DNA of 37,773 bases from Clostridia bacterium (GCA_017436245.1 JAFSDN010000022.1:1-37773); one strand, 5' to 3'. Shown: positions 23,939 through 33,669, counted from the first letter of the stretch. The notes: a model not told the origin generated them from the sequence alone. Numbers and translations are program-made.

Positions 23939-25204
23939 TTACTCAATATCCGGAATTTTATCGAGACGATATGTTTCAACAAGCGTCTGCTTTTTTGGTT
24001 TTATCCACTTTCCTCTGGTGAAATCAGGGATAGCAACAGGATGTCCGCCCATAGCAACAGAATCCTCGCTGAGTGTTGTTATGCACATCCAGGCTGCCGC
24101 ATCATAAACATCAATGGGAACATCTGCCCGCTGTGCAACGCTCTCAAAAAACGCTCTCAAAACAAGCCAGTCTCCGCCACAGTGTCCTCCTTCAATTTTT
24201 TCATTTGCAAACCGCTTCCAAATGGGATGGTCAAATTTTTCTGCATACGCATCTGCATTTTCTTTTGCGTGTGCCCAATCAAATTTGCCCCAGTCAACAT
24301 CACCCTCAAAATCATTGGCAATATCCATAAATACCGAATCTGTAGCTTCCTCAAAATACGCTTTTGTTCCGTGAATATTAAAGCCTCTTGAATAGGTTCT
24401 TGGCAAGGTTGTGTCCAATGTGAGCGTAATGGTCTCGCCACCCGCACAACGAATTGTTGTGGTTACCACATCGCCCTGAGCAAAACGTGTATCCTTCAGC
24501 TTTGGATTAACCCCGTCCTTAAAAGAAGCATAGTCGTTCAGAGCAACAGACTTTGATGCAACAGACACCAGTGACAACATCCTGTTTCCTCTGTTTATGT
24601 CTAATATCTTTGCAATAGGACCAATTTCATGGGTTGGATAATTCTCACAATTACGAAGCCTGTAATTTCTTAATCTGTAATGACGGTTTTCCTCACCAAA
24701 AGAAATCTCGTATCTCAAATCATGATGGTATCCACCTTCACAGTGAACTATCTCACCAAAAATACCTTTTTTCGCCATATTGAGACACATCATTTCACGG
24801 CGCGTATAACAGCAGTTTTCAAGAAGCATACAGGGCATTCCTGTTTTTTCGCTTGTTCGTACAAGCTCCCAGCAATCCTCTATTGAATACGCTCCTCCTG
24901 CTTCTATTCCCACATATTTACCGGCTTCCATTGCAGCAACAGCAATTTCAACATGAGTTTCCCATGACGTACTCACAATAACAGCCTCAATTTCGCTCAT
25001 TTCAACAAGCTCACGGTAATTTGCCGTACCCTTGGGCACATAACCCTTTGCCTTATTGACAAGCTCTGCCGCATTTTTATATCTGTCCTCATATTCGTCA
25101 CACACAGCAACAATTTCAACATCCTGCATTTTGAGTATGGAATTTTCGATGAGGTCAGTACCTCTCTGACCCAATCCTACAACTCCTATTTTTACTTTAT
25201 TCAT
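23939..25204 (-). CDS. GH109-like NAD-dependent glycosidase (Gfo/Idh/MocA fold)
   Basis: A 421-residue Gfo/Idh/MocA oxidoreductase whose motifs match the GH109 alpha-N-acetylgalactosaminidase type better than plain dehydrogenases. The Rossmann start is KIGVVGLGQRG. YPTHEIGPIAKILDINRGN is close to the GH109 YPTHGLGP...INRG stretch, and the C-terminal VYDAAAW...HPVAIPDFTRGKW is typical of that family. These enzymes use tightly bound NAD+ and an oxidation-elimination cycle. There is no signal peptide, so it is cytoplasmic. It is the last gene of the tightly packed sugar operon (24 bases after the GH20-like gene). Substrate specificity cannot be fixed; a dehydrogenase role is the alternative. Confidence 0.82.
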   Translation of the reverse strand: MNKVKIGVVGLGQRGTDLIENSILKMQDVEIVAVCDEYEDRYKNAAELVNKAKGYVPKGTANYRELVEMSEIEAVIVSTSWETHVEIAVAAMEAGKYVGIEAGGAYSIEDCWELVRTSEKTGMPCMLLENCCYTRREMMCLNMAKKGIFGEIVHCEGGYHHDLRYEISFGEENRHYRLRNYRLRNCENYPTHEIGPIAKILDINRGNRMLSLVSVASKSVALNDYASFKDGVNPKLKDTRFAQGDVVTTTIRCAGGETITLTLDTTLPRTYSRGFNIHGTKAYFEEATDSVFMDIANDFEGDVDWGKFDWAHAKENADAYAEKFDHPIWKRFANEKIEGGHCGGDWLVLRAFFESVAQRADVPIDVYDAAAWMCITTLSEDSVAMGGHPVAIPDFTRGKWIKPKKQTLVETYRLDKIPDIE

Positions 25205-25228
25205 AAAATCACCCTGCTTTCGAATTAT

Positions 25229-27751
25229 TTAGTTTTTATTCAATTCTTCCGTCAAATACTCACAGTTCAGAATTTTTTCTTTGAGCATACTTTGTGTATA
25301 ATAATAGTGATTAGCCGCTTCAAAACCTATGGACGGATTTCTGCGCATTATAGCAAAAAGCTCTTTTGAAATATCCGCTTCATCACGCAGCACTTCTGTC
25401 ATTAATTTTCTGTCCGTTTCATTCATATTCTCAATATAACGGTTTCTCAGGCGAATAAAGCGAACCTGATTGTAAGATGCCTTAAACTGAATATATGTTG
25501 CCCTGGAAACATCTTTAAACTCACAGTCGGGCATATCCTCAAGAAGCTCAAGACCCTTTTCCCAGAGAGCACACAGTTTTTCCAACTGATTTTCAAATAC
25601 ATCCTCCGGATAAATGGAACGCCAGTGTTCAAGGTCGTCAAAAGCATAGCACGTCATGGTTGCCTTTTGCCCTGTGGGTTTCAGATACATCAGATTTGAC
25701 GCTCCGCCATTTTGCGGACCCACATAAAGCGTATCTATATGAAAGGGGAACTCCTTAAATGCATCGCCAAAAACTTTGGTCGCCTTTCTCACCGTTTCGG
25801 CATATTCTCCGTAAAGGCTCTTATATACTATGTCATAATCCGGCTTTTCTTCATTCTCTTCCTTGAAAAACAATTCAGAAACAATTTTTATATTAGGCGA
25901 TGGAAAACCGCCCAGAGTCCAACTGAGCATAAGATGATTTACGCCATTTTTTGCAAGCAGCTCAACATTGTCAGTAAGAAGCGAATACACCGGCAAATAT
26001 GGAATGGTTGAACATTCCCAGCTGTTGTTTATCTGCAATTTAGCACAGGTTTCATGACCTGTATTCTTTGCATGCTCCCATTCTTCCAGCGCATAAAGAC
26101 TCACTCCGCATACCGAAACCGAATAGTCGTTAACCTCGCCCTTTATTCCGCCAACATATGTGGGAAGCTCCGTTTCACGGTTTGATTGCAACACAACGTC
26201 TTTGGGCATAAGCTCTATGCATTTTTTTATTTCCTCCGGTGACATAAATTCACCCATTCTCCATGACCAATCCCACGCAAACACTCGTATATCGGGATTA
26301 ACTCTTTTTGCACTTTCGGCTATAATTCCATTTACCTCTGCAATAACCTCATATTTTTCGCGTTTTGCACATCTCGGACAGGTCATTTCCGTTGTCAGAG
26401 AATAGCAATTTGTTATGTTTTCCGAGCGTGTAATAGTAAAGAAACCGCCAATGTCGGGTACAGCACGGCAAAGCCCCTCTATTGCCTCTGAAAGATAGTT
26501 TTGAATCTTTGATGTGGAAGTACAAAGACAACCATACCCATCACGCTTGTTTCCCAAAAGCTCAGGATATTCCTCAAAGAAGCTCAGAGGCATTGCTCTC
26601 GGTTCATTTATGTACAAATATATCTTTATTCCGTATCGTTTTGCCCTCTTCACAAACTCAGAAAGAATACCAAGACGTTTTTCCCAGCCAACCGAGAGTT
26701 TTGGATTGAAAGCATACTCATGCAACCGATACAAAACAGCCTGAATCCATATTCCGTTTATTCCGACTTTTGCGTATTTTTCCAAAAGCTCATCGGGACA
26801 GTATACAGAGCTGTCAACATCAAGTGCGTCATTATACAAACCGCAAAAAGAATATATAAACCTTGTTTTGAATACTGCGCTGCGCTTATACACTTTTTTT
26901 TCAAAGCTCAATCCACCTGCGCACTGCGCCAAATCCTCCATAAAGGTAAGTGCTCTTTGTATTCCTGCGCTGTCTGCCGCTTTTATAGAAATCAGTTCAT
27001 CCGAAACACATATCTCATGATACTCGGCTTCCTTCTTCTCCTCCAGAAAATCAATAGAAATCATCGGGCTGTTTTGCTTGCCGTAATTCAAAGCAACTCC
27101 CCAGTTTTCAGAGAGTGAATTTATAAAGCGCTCTGTCATAAAAGCAACATTTTCGTCTTTTGTTCTGTCATCTATGCACCATGATTCATCAATCGTAATA
27201 TCGCCGTTGTGCGTTGGCGAAATAGCTTTTTTTGTGTCGTTGTAATGTGAATTAAAGAAATCAAAGGGTTTGCAATCAAACTTCTCTTCCAAATCCGCAA
27301 AACTTTCCGTAATAATCTTCCTGATTTTTTCAGTTTGCTTTTCCTGCTCATCGTTGAGCTCGCAATACGTTATTTCAGGACAGTCAGGCTTGGTCCAGCC
27401 CAGCTTGATGTCAAGAAAATCTTCTTCCTTGAGAACAAACGCAAGCCGTTCTGCATCAAAATCCAGAAGGGTCATCAACTGACTATACGGTATCAAATTC
27501 CAGTTCACCTTTATTATTGATATATAACCCCGCTCAAGCCACACAGAGACGTCCCCCTGCGGTCCTAAACCCATTTTCTCTGCCTGCTTTTCTATATTCA
27601 AAACATCAGTTTTCAGGCATAACGCTATTCTTTCTTTGGGCACCATATCCCAGTTTTTAAAAATAAACGCCTGCATTCTTGTGGGAAAATGTTCAAATTC
27701 AAATTTGTTTTCCGAAAGTTTGGGAAGGGGTATTGCTTTTTTGTCCATCAT
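25229..27751 (-). CDS. GH20-like glycoside hydrolase of unknown specificity
   Basis: An 840-residue cytoplasmic protein (no signal). An N-terminal helical region (FKNWDMVPKERIALCLKTD, about 31-50) is followed by a segment resembling the zincin-like domain that precedes GH20 catalytic barrels (about 215-280, ISIKAADSAGIQRALTFMEDL). A TIM-barrel-like region starts near 295, with NEPRAM (382-387), GCLCTS (407-412), TRSENITNCYS (441-451, E444 a candidate acid) and CPRC (458-461). A long helical C-terminal part completes it. It most likely acts on a hexosamine- or uronate-containing oligosaccharide. The full N-terminal helical region plus cysteine motif is seen in large uncharacterised glycosidase-like proteins; I cannot assign a CAZy family. 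It lies 15 bases after the histidine kinase gene. Confidence 0.7.
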   Translation of the reverse strand: MMDKKAIPLPKLSENKFEFEHFPTRMQAFIFKNWDMVPKERIALCLKTDVLNIEKQAEKMGLGPQGDVSVWLERGYISIIKVNWNLIPYSQLMTLLDFDAERLAFVLKEEDFLDIKLGWTKPDCPEITYCELNDEQEKQTEKIRKIITESFADLEEKFDCKPFDFFNSHYNDTKKAISPTHNGDITIDESWCIDDRTKDENVAFMTERFINSLSENWGVALNYGKQNSPMISIDFLEEKKEAEYHEICVSDELISIKAADSAGIQRALTFMEDLAQCAGGLSFEKKVYKRSAVFKTRFIYSFCGLYNDALDVDSSVYCPDELLEKYAKVGINGIWIQAVLYRLHEYAFNPKLSVGWEKRLGILSEFVKRAKRYGIKIYLYINEPRAMPLSFFEEYPELLGNKRDGYGCLCTSTSKIQNYLSEAIEGLCRAVPDIGGFFTITRSENITNCYSLTTEMTCPRCAKREKYEVIAEVNGIIAESAKRVNPDIRVFAWDWSWRMGEFMSPEEIKKCIELMPKDVVLQSNRETELPTYVGGIKGEVNDYSVSVCGVSLYALEEWEHAKNTGHETCAKLQINNSWECSTIPYLPVYSLLTDNVELLAKNGVNHLMLSWTLGGFPSPNIKIVSELFFKEENEEKPDYDIVYKSLYGEYAETVRKATKVFGDAFKEFPFHIDTLYVGPQNGGASNLMYLKPTGQKATMTCYAFDDLEHWRSIYPEDVFENQLEKLCALWEKGLELLEDMPDCEFKDVSRATYIQFKASYNQVRFIRLRNRYIENMNETDRKLMTEVLRDEADISKELFAIMRRNPSIGFEAANHYYYTQSMLKEKILNCEYLTEELNKN

Positions 27752-27766
27752 GGTATCTCTCCTCTA

Positions 27767-29407
27767 TTACTTTATCTCTGATAAATCCGATATTTTTTTT
27801 ATGTGAATTGTTATTTCAGTTCCTGAATTTATTTCACTAACAACATCTACTCTGCCGGGAGCGCCGTAATAACAGCTTATTCTTTTTATAACGCTGTGCA
27901 CTCCGTAACCCTTTTGTTTTCTGCCGTTCTCACCCTTCAAAAGATTGTTGATGGTTTCTTCATTCATTCCGTAGCCATTATCTCTGACCGTTATAACAAC
28001 ATCATCGCCACTGCCCTGAACCGAAATACTGATTTTTGCATTATCAACACCGTTCAAACCATGCAAAATAGAATTTTCTACAATAGGTTGCAAAAGCATT
28101 TTTATCGTATATGTATTCTTTAAATCAGGCTGAACGTCAAATTCAAGACTGATACTTGTGCCGTAAATGATTTCCATTATATTCACATAACGCTCGATAA
28201 GTTTAAGCTCCTCCTCGATTGTTATGAAATTCTCGCCACTGGAAAGCGCTATACGATAATAGCTTGTAAGGTTATCAATAATATCGCTGATTTCGTCCTC
28301 CGATTTTTCCATAATACACCATTTTATGCACGATAATGAATTATACAAAAGATGTGGATTTATGCTGTATTGCAAAAAATTCAGCTCCGCATGCTGTTTT
28401 TCGGAATTTGCTTTTTCCACCGTCTCATGAAGTTGATTATTTCTTGCAATCAATTCCTTGAATTTCTTCTTGATTTGCACAATTTCATCATCACCATTCA
28501 CATCTATAAGCTCCGAATTATAAAGCAAATTATCATCCGAGCGAATCATTTGAATAAAATCGCCCAGCTCCTTTGTGGTTTTTGTAATAATTTTCTTGGA
28601 GACAAACTTCACTCCTATAAGAAAAATAATATAGATTATTATAAGCCAGACCATTATATTATAAGTATCCAGCATGGCCTTATGCATATCTATATAAAAC
28701 AAAATCTTGTCTCCGTTTATTGCAGTCAACTCAATCTTCCTGCCGGAAACTTCATCAGAGCTGCTGTATATATGCGTGCCGCCAAAGGAGTTTAAAACCA
28801 CGGTATTAAATTCATTCAAAGGAACATTTTCAAAACTGTATATAATCTTTTCATAGGGGATTTTTATTTCAAGCCAACCAAGGCTTTCGGTGGACTTGAA
28901 TATCTGACCGTATAAAGAAAGATACATATCATCAGGAGTTGTACCCCCATACTCCCACACAAAGGCATAGTTTTTTGCATTTTTAATCTGTCCCCACGCC
29001 TTTTTCTTCTGCAGGTCAGAAATGTTATAAATATACGCATTTTCTATCGGGAAGTAATTGTTTGCATATATACACATCTGGTCGGGCATATAATTCTCGA
29101 TTTCCTTAAAGCTGCTGAAATATTTCCCCACAAAGGTAATATCATCAAATGCATCCTGCATGGAATAATCCTCGTCAAATTGCAAAAGCTCAATAATGAG
29201 AGGGTTTGTGATAATATTAAGGCTAATATCCAGATAGTAATTCAACTCATTGTCAAATTCCTTGCATATTGCCTCCGCCTGATATTGTGCACTGGTCAAA
29301 TGTTCATCATAAGCATTAATAAATATACCTGCTCCCTGAATAATAAAAGCAGATGTAAGCACAACAATGAGGGTTATATATAAAACCGAACTTAATTTCT
29401 TTTGCAT
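27767..29407 (-). CDS. YesM-type sensor histidine kinase
   Basis: A 546-residue sensor kinase. It has a membrane helix (8-30), an extracytoplasmic sensing region of about 215 residues, a second helix (250-270), a HAMP-like linker and coiled coil (about 275-345), a His_kinase domain with INPHLLYNS (H352), and an HATPase domain with the N-box (VENSILHG, N445), the G1 box (RDNGYGM, 475-481) and a GYGVHS motif (500-505). In this family (YesM/LytS-like) the extracellular part senses glycan breakdown products or a binding protein. It starts 3 bases after the response regulator gene, forming a matched pair. Confidence 0.94.
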   Translation of the reverse strand: MQKKLSSVLYITLIVVLTSAFIIQGAGIFINAYDEHLTSAQYQAEAICKEFDNELNYYLDISLNIITNPLIIELLQFDEDYSMQDAFDDITFVGKYFSSFKEIENYMPDQMCIYANNYFPIENAYIYNISDLQKKKAWGQIKNAKNYAFVWEYGGTTPDDMYLSLYGQIFKSTESLGWLEIKIPYEKIIYSFENVPLNEFNTVVLNSFGGTHIYSSSDEVSGRKIELTAINGDKILFYIDMHKAMLDTYNIMVWLIIIYIIFLIGVKFVSKKIITKTTKELGDFIQMIRSDDNLLYNSELIDVNGDDEIVQIKKKFKELIARNNQLHETVEKANSEKQHAELNFLQYSINPHLLYNSLSCIKWCIMEKSEDEISDIIDNLTSYYRIALSSGENFITIEEELKLIERYVNIMEIIYGTSISLEFDVQPDLKNTYTIKMLLQPIVENSILHGLNGVDNAKISISVQGSGDDVVITVRDNGYGMNEETINNLLKGENGRKQKGYGVHSVIKRISCYYGAPGRVDVVSEINSGTEITIHIKKISDLSEIK

Positions 29408-29410
29408 AGA

Positions 29411-31030
29411 CTATTCCTTCTTTTCGATTACTGCAGAATTACGGTATTGACTTGGTGTTACACCCGTATATTCTTTGAACAATGCACTAAAATAATTTTT
29501 ACTTTTGTACCCCAGATAATCAGAAACTTCATAAATTTTGTAGTTTCCCGTAGCAAGCATTTTTTTCGCCTGTTCTATCTTGTAATGGGTAAGATAATCA
29601 AATATTGTATATCCGGTTTGTTTTTTGAAAATCATATTGGCATGAACAGCGCTGAAATAAGTCTGTGAAGCAATCTGCTCCATACTTTTTAAACTTGCGT
29701 ACTGTTCCGCAACAATCTTTTTTATATCATTTACCAATCGCAAATTTCTGTTGCCTTTCTTCTCCTGAAGGTATTCAACCGAAAACCTTAAAATATTTTT
29801 AAGAAGATTTCTTACTTCGAAAATGGTGTCATAACGTGTAATTTTTTCCCATACAAAAAACTCATCATCAAATATGGCGTTCAAATTTTCACCCATTTCA
29901 TAAAGCACCAGCTGAAGAATGGTTATCACCGTTAACACAAACCTTCTCACAGCAAGCACCGACTGCATCTCATCGGTGGAAATATACTTTTTCACAAAAG
30001 CCTCTATATCCTCGGTGCTGCCGTTTTCTATAATAGTAAAAATCTCGTTTTTGAGATTTGAAATATCGTAATCAAATGTATCATTTGCAATCTGAACTTC
30101 CTTTGCAAAAATGATACTGTTATTCTTGGCACAAATTCCGTTTTGCATAAACTTGTCTGCCACTTCAAACAAGTTCGGAACCTCCTCATAAAATTCCGAC
30201 ACTCCGCCAATATACAGCGAAACATCAATATTCAACTGTTCATTCATCTCAGTTTTTATATAATCAAAAACATCAATACAAACATTGGTTGCATCGTCAA
30301 TATCCTCGGCCTCATCAATATACATCATAATGCCGATTTCATTTTTTGCGTGTATAAACGAAATACACCTGATGCCGTCGATTTGAAGATTGTTAAGCAG
30401 GCTTACAATAAGGTTTATAATAAGGTATTTATCCTTGTAATCGGAGTTTTCCGTCAGCTTGTCAAAATTATTAATCTGCAGCCCTGCAACCGCATGAAAT
30501 CTGCGTATATCCAAATCTAGCGGAGATAGGTTTTCATATTTTCCGTCAGGAATATTTCCATAAAACCAGTCACGGACAATCTGTTCCTTTATTATGGGAA
30601 GATTTTTCTTTATCTGGTCTTGCATCTGTGCGATTTTGTTTTTCTGTATCTGTTCGGTTTCACTGATGTTTAATATTTTAATTACACATTCCTTCAGCTT
30701 GTCAATATTTATGGGCTTGAGCATATATGCAAAAGCATTTAAATCTATTGCACTTCTTATATATTCGCTATCATCAAAACAGCTCATGAATATGAACTTT
30801 GCATCAGGCATACTTCTTAGAATCTTTCTTGCCATAACAAGCCCATCCATAACAGGCATTGAAACATCAGAAATAACCAGTACAGGTTTGATTTCAAGTG
30901 CCTTCTCGTAGCCGTCCTGACCGTTTATAGCAGTATAAATTTCATCAAATCCAAGCTCATTCCAGATTTTAAGATTGGAAACACCGTTTCGTTCCCGCAT
31001 ATTATCATCTACAATTAATAACTTATACAT
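29411..31030 (-). CDS. YesN-type response regulator with AraC helix-turn-helix
   Basis: A 539-residue regulator. The receiver domain (1-120) has D8, D9, the phosphoacceptor D55 (VISDVSMPVMDG) and a lysine in AYMLKP. A long central region of unknown structure is followed by a C-terminal AraC-type DNA-binding domain with two helix-turn-helix units (SMEQIASQTYFSAVHANMIFK and IYEVSDYLGYKSKNYFSALFKEYTGVTPSQYR). I start at the ATG at 31030 because GGAGG lies 6 nt upstream; the frame extends to 31078 without a signal and would add a non-family leader. It probably activates the surrounding glycan genes. Confidence 0.95.
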   Translation of the reverse strand: MYKLLIVDDNMRERNGVSNLKIWNELGFDEIYTAINGQDGYEKALEIKPVLVISDVSMPVMDGLVMARKILRSMPDAKFIFMSCFDDSEYIRSAIDLNAFAYMLKPINIDKLKECVIKILNISETEQIQKNKIAQMQDQIKKNLPIIKEQIVRDWFYGNIPDGKYENLSPLDLDIRRFHAVAGLQINNFDKLTENSDYKDKYLIINLIVSLLNNLQIDGIRCISFIHAKNEIGIMMYIDEAEDIDDATNVCIDVFDYIKTEMNEQLNIDVSLYIGGVSEFYEEVPNLFEVADKFMQNGICAKNNSIIFAKEVQIANDTFDYDISNLKNEIFTIIENGSTEDIEAFVKKYISTDEMQSVLAVRRFVLTVITILQLVLYEMGENLNAIFDDEFFVWEKITRYDTIFEVRNLLKNILRFSVEYLQEKKGNRNLRLVNDIKKIVAEQYASLKSMEQIASQTYFSAVHANMIFKKQTGYTIFDYLTHYKIEQAKKMLATGNYKIYEVSDYLGYKSKNYFSALFKEYTGVTPSQYRNSAVIEKKE

Positions 31031-31059
31031 CAGAAACCTCCAAACCTGCTTTTTTTGGC

Positions 31060-31090
31060 TTTGCGGCAGCACGCACAATACTGCCGCAAA
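31060..31090 (-). promoter_or_regulatory. Perfect 10-bp hairpin ahead of the response regulator
   Basis: TTTGCGGCAG (31060-31069) and CTGCCGCAAA (31081-31090) enclose an 11-nt loop. It lies in the 85-base gap between the epimerase stop and the regulator start. On the minus strand no U-tract follows, so it is more likely a stabilising or processing hairpin than an intrinsic terminator. Confidence 0.5.
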
Positions 31091-31115
31091 ACCGATTTTA
31101 ATTATGCTCTTTTAT

Positions 31116-31955
31116 TTATTCATTATCTGCAGTCGCAATCAAATTCTTTACATATGTGATGGTCTTTTTAATATCCACAATCTGCTGATCGCCTGTTATT
31201 TCACGCTCAATATAAAGGTCACCCTTGTAACCCTGCTTCAAAAGCTTCGGCAAAAATACCGGGAAGTTCACACTTCCTTCGCCTACCACCTTTTCTGCAC
31301 CCAGAACATAGAAGTTATCCTTCGGATATACCGCATCCTTAACATGAACACCCTTTATTCTGTCACCAAAAATCCCCAGGGCATCTACGGGATTTGCTCT
31401 TCCGTACATAATGAGGTTTGCAGGATCCAGATTTATTCCGAGATTGCTGTTTCCAACATCCTGAATAACTCTCATAAGTGTTACGGGTGTTTCCTGACCT
31501 GTTTCAAAGTTCAAATCAATTCCCAAACCAAGACAGTAATTTGCTATATGTCTTACGCCGTTAACCACACCCCTGTACTCAGGATAGCAAGGCTGTTCAG
31601 GCATAAAGCCCATATGTGTTGCAAGATTGGGTGCTCCGACCATAACCGCAAATTCAGCGTGTTTTTTCAAATCGTCTATTCTCTTTTCACGGTACTCAGG
31701 AGGTGTAAGCCCCAAGGTTAGAGGTCCGTCCAGAAAATCCCATACCTGAGGTCCTGACCATCCTCCCCACACCGAGGAAACAGCAATTTTGTCACCAAGC
31801 ATTTCCTTTACTTTTTCAGCATTTTCCTTTGTGGAATATTTTGTATCCCACACCGAAAGCTGAATACATTCAAGTCCCAGTGCAAAAAGCAAATCCGGGC
31901 CTTCATTCAGAAGTCTGTCAAGATTGAATATTACACCTATACGATTATTATACAT
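31116..31955 (-). CDS. Sugar phosphate isomerase/epimerase (xylose-isomerase-like TIM barrel)
   Basis: A 279-residue TIM-barrel enzyme of the AP endonuclease 2/xylose isomerase-like superfamily. Probable metal ligands are the glutamate in NFETGQE, the aspartate in NLDPANL, the histidine in GVHVKDA and the glutamate in IEREI. It would isomerise or epimerise a sugar or keto-sugar, or cleave a 3-keto-glycoside as some members do. It overlaps the adjacent Gfo/Idh gene by 8 bases, a sign of tight coupling. A second enzyme of the same fold is encoded at 33670-34503. Confidence 0.88.
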   Translation of the reverse strand: MYNNRIGVIFNLDRLLNEGPDLLFALGLECIQLSVWDTKYSTKENAEKVKEMLGDKIAVSSVWGGWSGPQVWDFLDGPLTLGLTPPEYREKRIDDLKKHAEFAVMVGAPNLATHMGFMPEQPCYPEYRGVVNGVRHIANYCLGLGIDLNFETGQETPVTLMRVIQDVGNSNLGINLDPANLIMYGRANPVDALGIFGDRIKGVHVKDAVYPKDNFYVLGAEKVVGEGSVNFPVFLPKLLKQGYKGDLYIEREITGDQQIVDIKKTITYVKNLIATADNE

Positions 31956-32964
31956 AAACCATTACTCCTTTTTCAGCTGATTCTTTTTCTGCGTAGGACA
32001 GTTCAACCGTAAGCATTGTGCTTTCAGGATTGATAATCTCACTGTCTCTGTTATTTTCTATACAATCAATAAATTCAAGTATTTCTGCCACATACATATT
32101 GTTGTACTCTGCACAGGGAATACTGTAAACTGCTCCATCTTCAGGATATACACACACAGAACCGTCATCCTTCATTTCAAGTGTTGCCTTTTCACAGTTA
32201 ACAATTCCTCTTACCACAAACGGAGTTGTCTTTGCCATACTCCAGTCAGTCATTGTGGTTACATAGAAGCCATCATAGATAAAGTTTGAGCATATTGACT
32301 CATACTTATCCTTCACATGGCTTGCAGCAGAAATGACACTTTTTGGCTTACCAAACAACCACTGCATGGTGTCAACATCATGAACATGAAGATCAAGAAC
32401 CGCACCCCCGCTCTTTTCATAGTCCAGAATCCAGTTTTCCCACGACCAAAGGGGCTTTGGTGAGAATCTTGAAAATTCTGCTCTGATAACCTTGCCAAAC
32501 TTGCCTTCATCAAGAACCTTTTTGAGATTTATTCTTGGGCTTTCAAAACGGCAGCACTGTCCTATCTGGAGCTTTACATTGTTTCTTTTTGCGGCTTCAA
32601 TCATGTTTTTGCAGGTTTCAACGCTTATTGCCATAGGCTTTTCCGAAAATACGTGAATACCCTTGTCCATAACCTTTACGGCGATGGTTTCATGAATGTA
32701 TGTAGGAAGTGCTGTTACAACAAAATCAAGTTTTTCCTTTGCCAAAAGCTCATCCACATCGGTATAAAGGTTAAATGCCGATACATCAATGGGTGCAGTA
32801 TCTCCACCCAGATTTGTGGTGATTTCTTTTGTGAACTGTGTTTCATCAACATCACAAAGTGCAACCAGATTAATATCTGACTTAAATTTCTCTTTAATCT
32901 CAAAATAATTTCTGAAGTGTACCTTTCCAAGTCCGCCAAGACCAATAATAGCATAATTTAACAT
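31948..32964 (-). CDS. Gfo/Idh/MocA-family NAD(P)-dependent sugar oxidoreductase
   Basis: A 338-residue dehydrogenase. The Rossmann start is AIIGLGGLGKVH, the family lysine lies in SEKPMAIS, and the catalytic-type histidine/aspartate pair is in LDLHVHDVDTMQWLFG. It likely oxidises or reduces a ring carbon of a free sugar or glycoside. AGGAGGA precedes the ATG at a good distance. The 8-base overlap with the epimerase gene suggests the two act in sequence on one substrate. Confidence 0.92.
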   Translation of the reverse strand: MLNYAIIGLGGLGKVHFRNYFEIKEKFKSDINLVALCDVDETQFTKEITTNLGGDTAPIDVSAFNLYTDVDELLAKEKLDFVVTALPTYIHETIAVKVMDKGIHVFSEKPMAISVETCKNMIEAAKRNNVKLQIGQCCRFESPRINLKKVLDEGKFGKVIRAEFSRFSPKPLWSWENWILDYEKSGGAVLDLHVHDVDTMQWLFGKPKSVISAASHVKDKYESICSNFIYDGFYVTTMTDWSMAKTTPFVVRGIVNCEKATLEMKDDGSVCVYPEDGAVYSIPCAEYNNMYVAEILEFIDCIENNRDSEIINPESTMLTVELSYAEKESAEKGVMVYV

Positions 32965-32989
32965 TTGTTCTTCCTCCTTTTATATTATA

Positions 32990-33649
32990 TCACAACAAAC
33001 GGTTTCTATCAAAGCCTGTATTCTTTAAAAACTCATTTGCAATAATCATGGCACCCGACTGATTCGGATGAACTCTGTCCCATGCAATAAAGCTTGAATG
33101 TCTGTGCTTGAAGTATTCGTCAAAAGCACTCTGCAAATCCACATATATGCATCCGTATTTTTCCGAAAGCTCCTTCAGAATTGCACCGTATTCATCAAGA
33201 CGCTTTCTGAGAGGGTCCTCCTTGTACGGCTCCATGTATACCGGAGTCATAAGAAATATTCCCTTTGTTTTATCCTTGATTCTCTCAATCATTTCCGTAA
33301 TATTTGCACGGAATTCCTCAGGGCTCACCTGATCCTCAACAATGGCAGGTGTGTCAAACTGACGCCATACGTCGTTTACCCCAATGAGAATGCTCACCCA
33401 CTGAGCATTCAATGCCACAACGTCCTCATCAAAACGCCTGAGCAAATCCTTGCTGCTGTCACCGCTGTTGCCGGTGTTTGATATACGCAAATTAAGCTCG
33501 GGATAAAAAATATTCAAGAAGCTTTCAACAGTTCTCACATATCCGGGTCCAACACCCTCACCCAAGCCTTCGCCCACCGGTCTGCGGCGTCCGAAGTCCG
33601 TTACAGAATCTCCCGTGAAAAGTATTCTGTCATTTTTCTCAAAAATCAT
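32990..33649 (-). CDS. SGNH/GDSL-family esterase
   Basis: A 219-residue cytoplasmic SGNH hydrolase. Block I is GDSVTD with the nucleophile serine, block II GNSGDSS with the glycine, block III GVND with the asparagine, and block V DRVHPNQSG with the catalytic Asp/His. These enzymes deacetylate sugars or remove other esters, so it may strip acetyl groups from imported oligosaccharides. I use the ATG at 33649, with AAGGAG about 8 nt upstream; a GTG three codons earlier is possible. It lies 20 bases after the upstream epimerase gene. Confidence 0.9.
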   Translation of the reverse strand: MIFEKNDRILFTGDSVTDFGRRRPVGEGLGEGVGPGYVRTVESFLNIFYPELNLRISNTGNSGDSSKDLLRRFDEDVVALNAQWVSILIGVNDVWRQFDTPAIVEDQVSPEEFRANITEMIERIKDKTKGIFLMTPVYMEPYKEDPLRKRLDEYGAILKELSEKYGCIYVDLQSAFDEYFKHRHSSFIAWDRVHPNQSGAMIIANEFLKNTGFDRNRLL

Positions 33650-33669
33650 ATAAAGCACTCCTTTTTATG

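Noticed and set aside
30975-31721. Antisense 248-codon frame across the epimerase gene and the regulator leader
   Set aside because: Composition is cysteine- and isoleucine-rich shadow sequence, opposite two well-supported genes.
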